DNA of 64,000 bases from Variovorax paradoxus. GTDB lineage: Bacteria > Pseudomonadota > Gammaproteobacteria > Burkholderiales > Burkholderiaceae_C. Numbering within the stretch: position 1 is the first letter of the stretch; the number at the start of each line of letters is the position of its first letter. The stretch is from NCBI RefSeq assembly GCF_030811855.1, contig NZ_JAUSRN010000012.1, positions 1-64,000 on the forward strand, written 5' to 3'. Of the stretch, positions 17,207 to 25,456 are shown one piece after another. The position numbers and the translations under genes were made by a program. The notes beneath the pieces are model-generated. The model saw only the letters and a list, made by a program, of their open reading frames with translations, was not told the DNA's origin and made no database searches.

Positions 17207-18427
17207 ATGGATTCCCTGATTGCCGCTTCCGCGCGTGCGCTCGCTGCCGGCGACGCACTCGGCGCCCTCAAGCGGGTCGCCCTGCGCGAAGACCCGCCCG
17301 CGCTGGCCCTGCGCGGCATCGCGATGGCCCAGCTGGGCGAGCATCCGCGCGCGCGCGAACTGCTGCGGCGCGCCAGCCGCGGCTTCGGGGCCCATGAAGA
17401 ACTGGCGCGCGCACGCTGCGTCGTGGCCGAGGCGGAGGTGGCCATGGCCATGCGCGATTTCGGCGGCTCGCCGCGCGCGCTGGCGGCGGCGGCGGAGACG
17501 CTCGATGCGCACGCCGACCGCGCCAACGCGATGCAGGCGCGGCTCATCGCGGCGCGCCGGCTGCTGCTGCTCGGCCGGCTCGAAGCTGCCGCGGCCGCGC
17601 TGGCGCCACTGGACGTGCGCGACCTGCCTCCCATGCTGGCGGCCGTGGCCGAGCTGACTGCGGCGGAACTGGCGCTGCGCTCGCTGCACATCGCTCCGGC
17701 ACGCGCCGCGCTCGCCCGTGCGCGCGAGGCGGCCGGCCGCGCGCGCGTGCCGGCGCTGCTGGCCGAGGTGGCGGAGACGCAGGCCGCGCTCGACCGCCCC
17801 GCCGCCCGGCGCCTCTTCCCCGGTGGCGAGCAGCCGCTGCGCCTGGGCGAAGTCGCAGCGGTGCTGGCCTCCGATGCGCTGGTGGTCGACGCCTGCCGCC
17901 GCGGCGTGGGCTGCGGTGAAGCGTGGCGGCCGCTAGCGCGCCGGCCGGTGCTCTTTGCACTGGCGCGTGCATTGGCCGAGGCGTGGCCCGGCGATGTCGA
18001 TCGCGAAGCCTTGATCGCTTACGCGTTCAACACCCGCCGCCCGGACGAGACGCATCGCGCGCGCCTGCGGGTTGAGATCGGCCGCCTGCGTGCACTGATC
18101 GCCCCGCAGGCCGGCATCGAGGCCACCGCGCGCGGCTTTGCGCTCAAGCCGCGCGATGCACGCGACGTGGTCGTGCTCGCACCGCCCATCGACGGCGAGC
18201 AGGCCTCGCTGGTGGCGCTGCTCTCCGATGGTGCGGCCTGGTCGACCTCGGCGCTCGCGCTGGCACTGGATGCGAGCCAGCGAACGGTCCAGCGCGCCCT
18301 CGTCGAGCTCGAAGCCGAAGGCCGGGTGCGCTCCATCGGCCGCGCGCGGGCGCAACGCTGGCTGGCGCCTCCGCTCGCGGGATTCACGACGATCTTGTTA
18401 CTCCCCGCTGCGCTGCCGATTGAATAG
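17207..18427 (+). CDS. TPR-like regulator with two C-terminal helix-turn-helix domains
   Basis: 406-aa Ala/Arg-rich protein. Residues 1-200 are helical repeats resembling TPRs (DALGALKRVALREDPPALAL, EHPRARELLRRASRGFG). Residues 240-325 look like an OmpR-type winged helix (VLFALARALAEAWPGDVDRE, RLRVEIGRLRALI). Residues 335-390 form a second winged helix (WSTSALALALDASQRTVQRA). It precedes a beta-propeller gene (52-bp gap) and a DUF899 gene on the same strand, so it probably controls them. It may resemble the SARP/MalT style of TPR-coupled regulators. No ligand is known. Confidence 0.65.
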   Translation: MDSLIAASARALAAGDALGALKRVALREDPPALALRGIAMAQLGEHPRARELLRRASRGFGAHEELARARCVVAEAEVAMAMRDFGGSPRALAAAAETLDAHADRANAMQARLIAARRLLLLGRLEAAAAALAPLDVRDLPPMLAAVAELTAAELALRSLHIAPARAALARAREAAGRARVPALLAEVAETQAALDRPAARRLFPGGEQPLRLGEVAAVLASDALVVDACRRGVGCGEAWRPLARRPVLFALARALAEAWPGDVDREALIAYAFNTRRPDETHRARLRVEIGRLRALIAPQAGIEATARGFALKPRDARDVVVLAPPIDGEQASLVALLSDGAAWSTSALALALDASQRTVQRALVELEAEGRVRSIGRARAQRWLAPPLAGFTTILLLPAALPIE

Positions 18428-18478
18428 AGTTGTCTCCGCGGCACCGATCCCGGCACCCGCCCACACAAGGAGCAACTG

Positions 18479-19162
18479 ATGAACAGCACCACAGCCAGCA
18501 AGAAAGACAAGTCCCAGGTCGTGCCGCGTGCGGCCGAGATCGTGCGCGAATACGGGCCCTTTGGCGGTGACGGCAGCGTGGCCGGCGTGACCCACGACGG
18601 CCAGCGCGTCTGGGCGGCCGCGGGGACGAAGCTGGTCGCCTTCGATCCGGCGAGCGGCGAGTCCACGCGCACCCTCGATTGCGTCTGCGATGCAGGCACC
18701 GCCTTTGACGGCACCTATCTCTACCAAATTGCCGAGGCGCGCATCGACAAGATCGATCCGGCCAGCGGCAAGGTGCTGTCGTCGATCCCCGCGCCCGGCC
18801 ACGGGGGCGACTCGGGGCTGACCTGGGCCGAGGGCAGCCTGTGGGTCGGGCAGCATCGCGATCGAAAGATCCATCAGATCGATCCGGTGAGCGGCGCAGT
18901 GTTGCGCACCATTGAATCGAACCGCTTCGTCACCGGCGTGACCTGGGTCGACGGTGAGCTGTGGCACGGCACCTGGGAAAACGACGAAAGCGAACTGCGC
19001 CGCGTCGACCCCGCCGACGGCGCCGTGCTCGAGCGCCTGGAGATGCCGCGCGGCGCCAACGTGAGCGGGCTTGAGTCCGACGGGGCCGACCTCTTCTATT
19101 GCGGTGGCGGCGGCAGCGGCAAGGTCCGCGCCGTGCGGCGTCCGAGAGCCGTCAAGGCCTGA
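18479..19162 (+). CDS. Glutamine-cyclotransferase-like beta-propeller protein
   Basis: 227-aa cytoplasmic protein built of repeated blades (GQRVWAAAGTKLVAFDPASG, GTYLYQIAEARIDKIDPASG, GSLWVGQHRDRKIHQIDPVS, GELWHGTWENDESELRRVDP), about 45 residues each. This repeat type occurs in glutaminyl cyclotransferase/SMP-30-like propellers; the catalytic residues of true glutamine cyclotransferase cannot be confirmed, so enzymatic activity is uncertain. AAGGAG lies 6 bp before the ATG. It sits between the TPR/HTH regulator and the DUF899 protein, probably as one transcription unit. Confidence 0.7.
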   Translation: MNSTTASKKDKSQVVPRAAEIVREYGPFGGDGSVAGVTHDGQRVWAAAGTKLVAFDPASGESTRTLDCVCDAGTAFDGTYLYQIAEARIDKIDPASGKVLSSIPAPGHGGDSGLTWAEGSLWVGQHRDRKIHQIDPVSGAVLRTIESNRFVTGVTWVDGELWHGTWENDESELRRVDPADGAVLERLEMPRGANVSGLESDGADLFYCGGGGSGKVRAVRRPRAVKA

Positions 19163-19320
19163 GCGGCCCACCAGCATCCCGGCGCGCAAGGTGGCGGCAC
19201 CCGCGCGCTGACAACCCCCTTTCGGCTTGCTTGCCGAAGACGAGCGCGCCGGCCACCAGGCGGGTGGAGCCGCGCATGAACGAAACCCGCGTACGGCTCA
19301 TCGAGCCCAAGGAGAAACGC

Positions 19321-20118
19321 ATGAACACCGCCGTTGCCGAGACCCCCATCGCCAGCCATCCTGTCGTGTCGAAGGACCGATGGTTCGCCCAGCGAAAGGC
19401 GCTACTGGCCCGCGAAAAGGAGCTGACTCACCTGCGCGACCAGATTGCCCGCGAGCGCCGCGCACTGGCGTGGACCCGCGTCGAGAAGAGCTACGTCTTC
19501 GACACACCCGAGGGCCCGCGCGCACTCGCAGACCTTTTCGAAGGCCGCCGCCAGCTGCTGGTGCAGCACTTCATGCTCGGCCCCGATTGGGAGCAAGGCT
19601 GCCCGAGCTGCTCCTACATGTCCGATCACCTGGACGGGATGAAAGTGCACCTGGAGAACCGCGACCTGACGCTGCTGGTGGTCTCGCGCGCGCCGCTGGA
19701 CCAGATCGAGCGCTTTCGCCGCCGCATGGGATGGCAGTTCAAGTGGGTGTCTTCGCATGGCAGCGACTTCAACTACGACTTCAACGTCAGCTTCAAGCCG
19801 CAGGAGTGGGCGGAGGGCAAGGGCGAGGTCTATTACAACTACAGCGTGCGGCCGTTTCCGGCGCAAGAGGCGCCCGGCATTAGCGTGTTCTACAAGGACG
19901 ACGCGGGCGAAGTCTTCCACACCTACTCGACCTATGAGCGCGGCGTAGAGGCCATGATGGGCACCTACAACCTGCTCGATCTCACGCCCAAGGGAAGGGA
20001 CGAACCCAACCCGGTCCATGCGATGGACTGGGTGCGGCACCATGACCGCTACGAGTCCTCGGCGCCGGCTGCGAAGCCGGCGGCCGCGGCGGGCTCGTGC
20101 TGCCACGGATCCGATTGA
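19321..20118 (+). CDS. DUF899 family thioredoxin-like protein
   Basis: 265-aa protein with the DUF899 layout: an N-terminal helical part, then a thioredoxin-like fold with C94-P-S-C97 (EQGCPSCSYMSDHLDG). Further landmarks are VSRAPLDQIERFRRRMGW and the YNLLDLTPKGRDE segment near the end. Function is undetermined in the family; a peroxiredoxin-like redox role is suggested by the CxxC motif. The C-terminal tail carries a Cys pair plus His (GSCCHGSD), a possible metal-binding end. Start at ATG 19321 is set by AAGGAG; an in-frame ATG at 19276 is weaker. Confidence 0.85.
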   Translation: MNTAVAETPIASHPVVSKDRWFAQRKALLAREKELTHLRDQIARERRALAWTRVEKSYVFDTPEGPRALADLFEGRRQLLVQHFMLGPDWEQGCPSCSYMSDHLDGMKVHLENRDLTLLVVSRAPLDQIERFRRRMGWQFKWVSSHGSDFNYDFNVSFKPQEWAEGKGEVYYNYSVRPFPAQEAPGISVFYKDDAGEVFHTYSTYERGVEAMMGTYNLLDLTPKGRDEPNPVHAMDWVRHHDRYESSAPAAKPAAAAGSCCHGSD

Positions 20119-20139
20119 ACCTGTCCTCGAAAGCGTCTC

Positions 20140-20736
20140 ATGGCAAACCTTTGGCCATGGCTCGTGGTGGCAGGGATCGGGGCCCTTCACGGCCTGAACC
20201 CCGCCACTGGCTGGATGTGGGCCGCGGCCTGGGGTGTGCGCTCACGCGACCGCACGCAAGCCTTGCGGGCCCTGGCGCCGATCGCCATCGGGCACGCCGC
20301 CTCGGTGGCGCTCGTGGCCGCGGCGGTGGCCTTCGGCCTGTCGATGGACCGCGTCGTGCTGCAGATTTCGGCCGGCGTGCTGATCGTCGTCTTCGCGGCG
20401 CTTCACTTGTCGAGCCGCACACCGCGTGCGGCGCGCGCGCCGGCCGGTCACGTCGGGATGGCGCTCTGGTCCTTCATGATGGCCACCGCGCACGGCGCCG
20501 GCCTCATGCTGGTGCCGGCGCTGATCCCGTTGTGCATGGGTGACGCCTCAGCCCGCGAGGTCGGCGCATCGGGCTCGCTGCTGCTGGCGTTCGCGGCGGT
20601 CGGCGTTCACACCGCGGCCATGCTGGCCGTGACCGGTGCGATCGCGTTCGGTGCTTGCCGCTGCTTCGATGCGGGGGGCCGCTGGCTGTCGAGGCTCAGG
20701 CGGAGGCTGTCAGCTGCGGCAGCGCATCGCTTTTGA
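20140..20736 (+). CDS. Polytopic inner-membrane protein, unknown function
   Basis: 198-aa protein with about five or six hydrophobic segments (WLVVAGIGALHGLNPATGW, PIAIGHAASVALVAAAVAFG, ISAGVLIVVFAALHL, SFMMATAHGAGLMLVPALI, LLLAFAAVGVHTAAMLAVTG). The HGLNP, IGHAAS and TAHGAG motifs put His residues inside membrane segments, which recalls metal-transporter or UreH/NicO-like architecture, but this is only a resemblance. It begins 21 bp after the DUF899 gene, so it may be the last gene of that unit. Confidence 0.65.
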   Translation: MANLWPWLVVAGIGALHGLNPATGWMWAAAWGVRSRDRTQALRALAPIAIGHAASVALVAAAVAFGLSMDRVVLQISAGVLIVVFAALHLSSRTPRAARAPAGHVGMALWSFMMATAHGAGLMLVPALIPLCMGDASAREVGASGSLLLAFAAVGVHTAAMLAVTGAIAFGACRCFDAGGRWLSRLRRRLSAAAAHRF

Positions 20737-20778
20737 AAGGCTGCAACTGCTGTCGACTCGCCATCGAGAGCGCCGCCT

Positions 20779-22065
20779 TCAGCTGCAGCTGAGGCGGGCA
20801 AGCGTCTTGCCCGCACCAGCCACCGCAGGCAGCGTCTGCTTCACGCAAGCCGGGTCCTGCGCCGTGTACGCGTAGGGGATGCTCACCGGGAACACGGCAG
20901 TCGTGATCCAGTCGGTCGCGTCGCGCGTCGGAGAGGACGAGCTGGCCACCCAGGTGATCCCGAAGGTGCTGAAGTCGGCCGGTGTCTTGATGTTGTTGTT
21001 GCGCAGTTCCCAGAAGCCGATGGCCGAGCTGTCGCGCGAGGTCACGGGGTTCTGCGCGTTCTCGAAGTAGTTGCCTTCGATCAGCGAGAAGCCACCCATG
21101 CGAATGTTGGCACCCGACGTGGCCACGCCGCTGTACAGGTTGTTGTAGAGGTGCGTGTAGCCGCCGCGCTGCAGCGGCAGGCGTGAGCCGACGTTCTCGT
21201 AGACGTTGTGATGGAAGGTGATGAAGCGGTCGCTGGAATCACTGTCGCTCGAACCGATGAGGCCGACCTTGTGGTGATCGTGGATGTGGTTGTAGGAATA
21301 GGTGATGTGGTGCGCGCCCGCCTTGTTGTCGAGCAGGCCGTCGAACTCCAGGTCGCCTGCGCCCGAGCACTCCTTCAAGCTGCTGAACAGCGTGTTGTGG
21401 TCGATCCAGATGTGGCCGGGAAACTTGCCGCTCTGTCCCTCGATGCCGATCGCATCGATCGAACCCGGCAGCAGGCCGATCGTCATGTTGCGGATGATGA
21501 TGTTGGTGGCATCGGCCTTGATGGCCAGCCCGAAGTTGGCCGACGAGTTGTTCGTGCCCTCGATGGTGATGTTGCTTTTGTCCTCGATATCGACGATGGC
21601 GCCCGCCGGCAACTTCCACTGCGTGCAGGCATCGGTGATGCTGGCGAAATCGAACGTTCCGTTGTAGCGGATCACGAGCCCACCGTTGCCGGTGTAGCCG
21701 TCAATGGCAGCCTGCATCTGCGCCGCGCTAGACACCGTGATAGCCGCGACCTTGCCGCCTCCGGTGACCTCGCCGGCAAACCCGCCGCTCAGGCTGTCTG
21801 AGGTGAGCGCAGGTCCTGGCCCGGTCGCAGGTGCAGGTGCTGGTGCTGGTGCTGGTGCTGGTGCACTGGCAGTTTCAGGAGCCGGAGCCAGAGTAGGCGC
21901 AGGAGCTGCAGCAGGAGACGCGGTGAATGCGGATGCAGCGGCCACCGGGGGCAAGCCCGTCCCGCCGCCACCACCACCGCCACCGCCGCAGGCCACCAGT
22001 ACGAACGGCGCCAACAGAGCACCCGCAGCGCGCGACCGGTGGCTTCTTTGCTTCATTTTCTTCAT
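20779..22065 (-). CDS. Pectate lyase (PL1 family), secreted lipoprotein
   Basis: 428-aa beta-helix enzyme that cleaves polygalacturonate by beta-elimination. A signal sequence ends at Cys26 (FVLVACGGG), followed by a nine-glycine run and an Ala/Pro linker (residues 45-88) made of repeated AP dipeptides. The PL1 core (about 110-400) shows GHIWIDHNTL, HITYSYNHIHDHHKVGLIG and ENVGSRLPLQRGGYTHLYNN, containing the conserved catalytic-region Arg. Start ATG 22065 (MKKMKQRS) gives a normal signal peptide; ATG 22092 is possible. A pectin-degrading lipoprotein suggests life on plants. Confidence 0.9.
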   Translation of the reverse strand: MKKMKQRSHRSRAAGALLAPFVLVACGGGGGGGGGTGLPPVAAASAFTASPAAAPAPTLAPAPETASAPAPAPAPAPAPATGPGPALTSDSLSGGFAGEVTGGGKVAAITVSSAAQMQAAIDGYTGNGGLVIRYNGTFDFASITDACTQWKLPAGAIVDIEDKSNITIEGTNNSSANFGLAIKADATNIIIRNMTIGLLPGSIDAIGIEGQSGKFPGHIWIDHNTLFSSLKECSGAGDLEFDGLLDNKAGAHHITYSYNHIHDHHKVGLIGSSDSDSSDRFITFHHNVYENVGSRLPLQRGGYTHLYNNLYSGVATSGANIRMGGFSLIEGNYFENAQNPVTSRDSSAIGFWELRNNNIKTPADFSTFGITWVASSSSPTRDATDWITTAVFPVSIPYAYTAQDPACVKQTLPAVAGAGKTLARLSCS

Positions 22066-22281
22066 GGGATTTTCTGTGTTGATGCCCCGCATGGAATGAC
22101 GACTGTCTAAGCGGGAGACCACGTCGATACGCACGCTGCATGCCGGCAATGCATTTCGATTTCTTGTCGTCGATGTGGACGCAATTTGTCGGAAACAGTC
22201 GAGGTTTCGATGGAAGGGGCGGCCGGCGCGACCCCGCGACGACAATTTGTGTCTCTTTGTGACAAAACAAAGCAGTGGGAA

Positions 22282-22329
22282 GGCGCTGCTTCAGCGCCCT
22301 GCGAAACTCGGGGCCCCGTCAAGGGGCCC
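22282..22329 (-). terminator. Double hairpin, probable terminator of the TetR-acuI-SDR unit
   Basis: Two perfect 7-bp stems lie in tandem: GGGCCCC/GGGGCCC (22311-22317 and 22323-22329) and GGCGCTG/CAGCGCC (22282-22288 and 22292-22298). On the minus strand they start 10 bp after the SDR stop and are followed by a T-rich tract (CTTTGTTTTGTC). Confidence 0.5.
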
Positions 22330-22338
22330 GAAGTGCTC

Positions 22339-23163
22339 TCAAGTGGCTGTTCGCGTCGGTAGCGCCAGCCGCGGCTTGCCGAGCACTTGAGTCGCCACCC
22401 GAGACGCGAACCGCCGCGTCAAGAAGCGCACACCGAAGCACGACAGCTTGTTGAACAGGCCAGGCACAACCGTGCGCTCGCCGCGCAGCATCGCGCGGAT
22501 CGCCGTGTGCGCCACAAACTCCGCGCTTTTGGTCGATGCGTTCGCGATCCACGAGTAGTCGCCCCCGCCGGATGCGGCGTGAAACGCAGTTTCCGTGCCG
22601 CCAGGACAGATGCAGGTCACCGAAAGCGAGGTGCCGCGGTGCTCGTCATGGAGACCTTCGCTGAAGTTGCGGACGAAGGCCTTCGACGCGGCGTACAGCG
22701 CCATGTTCGGCACTGACTGGTACGCGCCGGTCGACGCGATGTTCACCATGTGTGCGGGTGCTGTGCTTGCCTTGCGCGCGTCGACGAAGCACCGCGCGAG
22801 CGCGACGAGCGAGGTCATGTTGAGCTGGACGAGTTCCGCGTCGCGCGCCCAGTCGACCTCGTCGAAGCGGCGGAAATAGCCGAACCCGGCGTTGTTGATC
22901 AGGATGTCGATGGGCCCGCCGGCGGTCGCTGCGTCCCACAGCGCACGCGCAGCATCGGGCTGGCCGAGATCTGCGGTGACGATCTCGACCTTCACGCCCT
23001 TGCAGGTCGCAGCGACCGCGTCGAGTGCGTCGCGGCGCCGCGCCGTCAACACGAGATCAACGCCGAGCGCCGCGAGCTCACGCGCGATGGCCGCGCCAAT
23101 GCCGCTGGACGCGCCGGTCACCAGCGCGCGCTTGCCAATGCTGGCGGTTGTGTGTGTACTCAA
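22339..23163 (-). CDS. Short-chain dehydrogenase/reductase
   Basis: 274-aa NAD(P)-dependent oxidoreductase with a Rossmann fold. Cofactor motif TGASSGIG (residues 17-24), structural NNAG, catalytic Ser in VNIASTGAY and the Tyr-Lys pair in YAASK are all present. The C-terminal tail (GVRFLTRRFASRVATQVL) is basic and amphipathic, as in SDRs that associate with membranes. The start is TTG 23163, supported by an AGGAGG 4 bp upstream. It lies 22 bp downstream of acuI and is probably co-transcribed with it and the TetR gene. The substrate is unknown. Confidence 0.88.
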   Translation of the reverse strand: MSTHTTASIGKRALVTGASSGIGAAIARELAALGVDLVLTARRRDALDAVAATCKGVKVEIVTADLGQPDAARALWDAATAGGPIDILINNAGFGYFRRFDEVDWARDAELVQLNMTSLVALARCFVDARKASTAPAHMVNIASTGAYQSVPNMALYAASKAFVRNFSEGLHDEHRGTSLSVTCICPGGTETAFHAASGGGDYSWIANASTKSAEFVAHTAIRAMLRGERTVVPGLFNKLSCFGVRFLTRRFASRVATQVLGKPRLALPTRTAT

Positions 23164-23185
23164 ATCACCTCCTGGGTCGACTTAC

Positions 23186-24172
23186 TCATGCGTTGACGTC
23201 AACAACGGTGCGGCCCTGAACTTGTCCTGCGAACATTCGCTCAACGACTGCGGGCACCTCGGCAAGGCCAACCACATGTGTCGTTCGCGCGAGCTTGTCC
23301 AGATCCAGGTCCCGCGCCAAACGTGACCAAGCCTCGATGCGCACCTGTTGGGGTGCATTGACCGAATCGATGCCGGCCAGCGTCACATTGCGCAAGATGA
23401 AAGGCAGCACCGAGGCCGGAAGATCCATGCCCTGAGCCAGGCCGCAAGCGGTGACCACGCCTCGATAGTTCGTCTGTGCCAGCACATTGCCCAGTGTGTG
23501 GCTGCCGACGGAGTCGACGGCGCCGGCCCACCTTTCTTTGGCTATCGGCGCCCCCGGTTCCGAAAGCGTGCGGCGGTCGATGATCTCGGCGGCCCCCAGG
23601 CTGCGCAGATACTCGCTTTCCTCCAGTCGCCCCGTGGAGGCAACGACCCGGTAACCGAGACCGGACAGGAGCGCGATGGCGATGGAACCGACGCCGCCAT
23701 TGGCGCCCGTCACGAGAACGTCGCCATGCTGAGGCGTGAGCCCGCCGTGCTCAAGCGCCAGCACAGACAGCATCGCCGTGTACCCCGCCGTTCCGATGGC
23801 CATTGCGTCTTTGGTGGACAAGGCTGCCGGGAGCTTGACCAACCACTCACCTTTCACGCGCGCCTGCTGCGCATAGCCACCGTGATGGGTTTGGCTCAGG
23901 TCCCAGCCATTGGCGACGACGCGGTCTCCAGCGGCGATGCCAGGGTAGGAAGAAGTCTTGACCGTGCCGGCGAAGTCGATGCCGGGAATCAACGGGAATC
24001 GGCGAACGACCTCCGCACGGCCGGTGATGGCCATCGCGTCCTTGTAGTTCACAGTGGAGTAATCGACGTCGACCAAGACGTCCCCGGGCATGAGGTCTTG
24101 TTCACTCAGCGAGACCACGCTGGTGGTGATCTTGTCACCCGTCTTGTTGGCGAGCAGTGCTTGGAATGTCAT
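23186..24172 (-). CDS. acuI: Acrylyl-CoA reductase-type MDR oxidoreductase (AcuI/YhdH family)
   Basis: 328-aa zinc-independent medium-chain reductase that reduces acrylyl-CoA to propionyl-CoA with NADPH in characterised members. Family signatures are YSTVNYKDAMAITGRAEVVR, FPLIPGIDFAGTV, GTAGYTAMLSVLALE and the nucleotide-binding GANGGVGSIA. Length matches the family (about 325-330). It follows the TetR gene by about 100 bp on the same strand and has its own copy of the TetR-associated operator at 24216-24236, so it is likely induced by a reactive alpha,beta-unsaturated compound. Other quinone-oxidoreductase substrates remain possible. Confidence 0.88.
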   Translation of the reverse strand: MTFQALLANKTGDKITTSVVSLSEQDLMPGDVLVDVDYSTVNYKDAMAITGRAEVVRRFPLIPGIDFAGTVKTSSYPGIAAGDRVVANGWDLSQTHHGGYAQQARVKGEWLVKLPAALSTKDAMAIGTAGYTAMLSVLALEHGGLTPQHGDVLVTGANGGVGSIAIALLSGLGYRVVASTGRLEESEYLRSLGAAEIIDRRTLSEPGAPIAKERWAGAVDSVGSHTLGNVLAQTNYRGVVTACGLAQGMDLPASVLPFILRNVTLAGIDSVNAPQQVRIEAWSRLARDLDLDKLARTTHVVGLAEVPAVVERMFAGQVQGRTVVDVNA

Positions 24173-24215
24173 CGTCTTCTTTCAGGTGGAGTGTTGTTGA
24201 GAATCAGTGGTTGAT

Positions 24216-24236
24216 ATGTCGCATGATGTTCGTCAT
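24216..24236. promoter_or_regulatory. TetR-associated operator copy upstream of acuI
   Basis: The core ATGATG-TT-CGTCAT (24223-24236), preceded by ATGTCGC, is identical in 20 of 21 positions to the motif at 24854-24874. It ends 44 bp before the acuI start, a normal operator position. Confidence 0.7.
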
Positions 24237-24274
24237 ATTTTTGAACGAGCAAAAATCGATGGGTGTCAATGGCC

Positions 24275-24862
24275 TCAGGCAATGGGCAGGTGTTTCAAGG
24301 CAGCCTCGCGCAGGCTGTCCGATAGCGCAGGCTCGTCGACGACGCGGGCCAACAGCAAGGTGCCGACCATGGTGGCGACGGTCACGAGGGCGCGTTCGTG
24401 AACACCGCCCTGTCCCCAATCTGGCGATTGGCGGGCCACAAGATCGACCATTTCCTTGATGTACCGGGTGGTCACGCGCCGGACTTCGGGTGTTTGGCGC
24501 ACGGTTTCCGAGCCCAGGGCGACCAGGGGGCACCCTAGCTCCACCTGCGCCAGGTTTTCTCGCGAGAGATAGGCGTGGAGGATGTAGGTCAAAGCCTGTT
24601 CCGGGGGCACCCTGGCCACCGCGTTTGCCGCTATGGAGGCCGAGTCGATACAGGCGCGCGCCGCTGCTTCCGCCAGCATGGCCTCGCGCGAGGCGAAGTG
24701 GGCGTAGAAGGCGCCATGGGTCAGGCCGGCCTCTTTCATGATTTCGGCCACTCCCGTTCCCTCGTAGCCGCTGCGGCGGATTGCCCGTGCTGCAGCGGAC
24801 ACGATGCGCTCGTGGGAGGCTTCCTTGGCTGCTGTCCTGACGGCGTGCTTCGCATGTCGCAT
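24275..24862 (-). CDS. TetR family transcriptional regulator
   Basis: 195-aa repressor. The N-terminal TetR helix-turn-helix spans residues 18-60 (GYEGTGVAEIMKEAGLTHGA, FYAHFASREAML), with a helical C-terminal ligand domain. The ATG at 24862 overlaps the palindrome at 24854-24874; four more in-frame ATGs lie up to 24886 and none has a clear ribosome-binding site, so the mRNA may be leaderless. The nearly identical operator before acuI indicates that this protein represses itself and the acuI-SDR genes. The inducer is probably an electrophilic or unsaturated metabolite (inference from acuI). Confidence 0.88.
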   Translation of the reverse strand: MRHAKHAVRTAAKEASHERIVSAAARAIRRSGYEGTGVAEIMKEAGLTHGAFYAHFASREAMLAEAAARACIDSASIAANAVARVPPEQALTYILHAYLSRENLAQVELGCPLVALGSETVRQTPEVRRVTTRYIKEMVDLVARQSPDWGQGGVHERALVTVATMVGTLLLARVVDEPALSDSLREAALKHLPIA

Positions 24863-24874
24863 GATGTTCATCAT
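24854..24874. promoter_or_regulatory. TetR operator over its own start codon
   Basis: ATGATG-TT-CATCAT (24861-24874) has perfect 6-bp arms and is preceded by ATGTCGC, matching the acuI-upstream copy in 20 of 21 positions. It covers the likely TetR start codon, so binding would block both transcription initiation and, if the mRNA is leaderless, the first codons. Confidence 0.7.
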
Positions 24875-25136
24875 ACACATGATCAAGAAAATATGTGCTG
24901 CGATTTGTGGGCGGCACCCCGGACCTATCTCGCCTTCGACAACACGCAGCTACAGCAGCGGGCCACTCAGGACGATGCCACGGCCGTCGAAGCCTTTGGG
25001 CGACGCCGCACGTCGGCGTCCGCCTCATGCAGGTCCCTGGAGGTGTTTCTCAACACGCGAGGTGTTGCGCCCGAGCAAGACTTCACCGCATGTCAGAAAG
25101 CCACCGTGTGTTCGGCGGCAGTCCGGCATTCTCTGC

Positions 25137-25207
25137 TTATTCGTCAGGGAGATAATTGACTATTATTCGTTAACGAGATAAAGTGCAATTATTCGCATCA
25201 AGAATAA
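25137..25207. promoter_or_regulatory. Three hipBA operators at 26-bp period
   Basis: Three 19-bp sites begin at 25137, 25163 and 25189: TTATTCGTCAGGGAGATAA, TTATTCGTTAACGAGATAA and TTATTCGCATCAAGAATAA. The third has perfect TTATTC/GAATAA arms. The spacing is exactly 26 bp twice, and the last ends 6 bp before the hipB ATG. The array fits cooperative HipB binding and autorepression. The rest of the gap back to 24887 shows no further feature. Confidence 0.8.
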
Positions 25208-25212
25208 TTTGC

Positions 25213-25455
25213 ATGCAATACCCCTTGTCGAATCCGGTGCAGCTGGCTCACCTTCTCATGTCCGCCCGCAAGGCGAAGGGCCTGACGCAAGCCGCAGCGG
25301 CGGCGCGCGTGGGCATCAGCCAGAGCCGCCTGTCGGTGCTTGAAACCGATCCCTCATCGCTGACGTTCGAACAGCTGCTCGCCTTGATGAGCCTGTACGA
25401 ACTGCGCGTGGCGGCGCAGGACAAGCGCCCGGCCAGTGCACCGGGGAGCTGGTGA
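25213..25455 (+). CDS. hipB: HipB-type antitoxin, XRE-family DNA-binding protein
   Basis: 80-aa antitoxin. A Cro/XRE helix-turn-helix spans residues 12-65 (LMSARKAKGLTQAAAAARVG, then SQSRLSVLETDPSSLTFEQL). It would dimerise on the upstream operators and neutralise HipA. ATG 25213 (MQYPLSNPVQL) fits family starts; an in-frame start at 25183 would run into the third operator. hipA begins 1 bp after its stop, so translation is coupled. Confidence 0.9.
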   Translation: MQYPLSNPVQLAHLLMSARKAKGLTQAAAAARVGISQSRLSVLETDPSSLTFEQLLALMSLYELRVAAQDKRPASAPGSW

Positions 25456-25456
25456 C

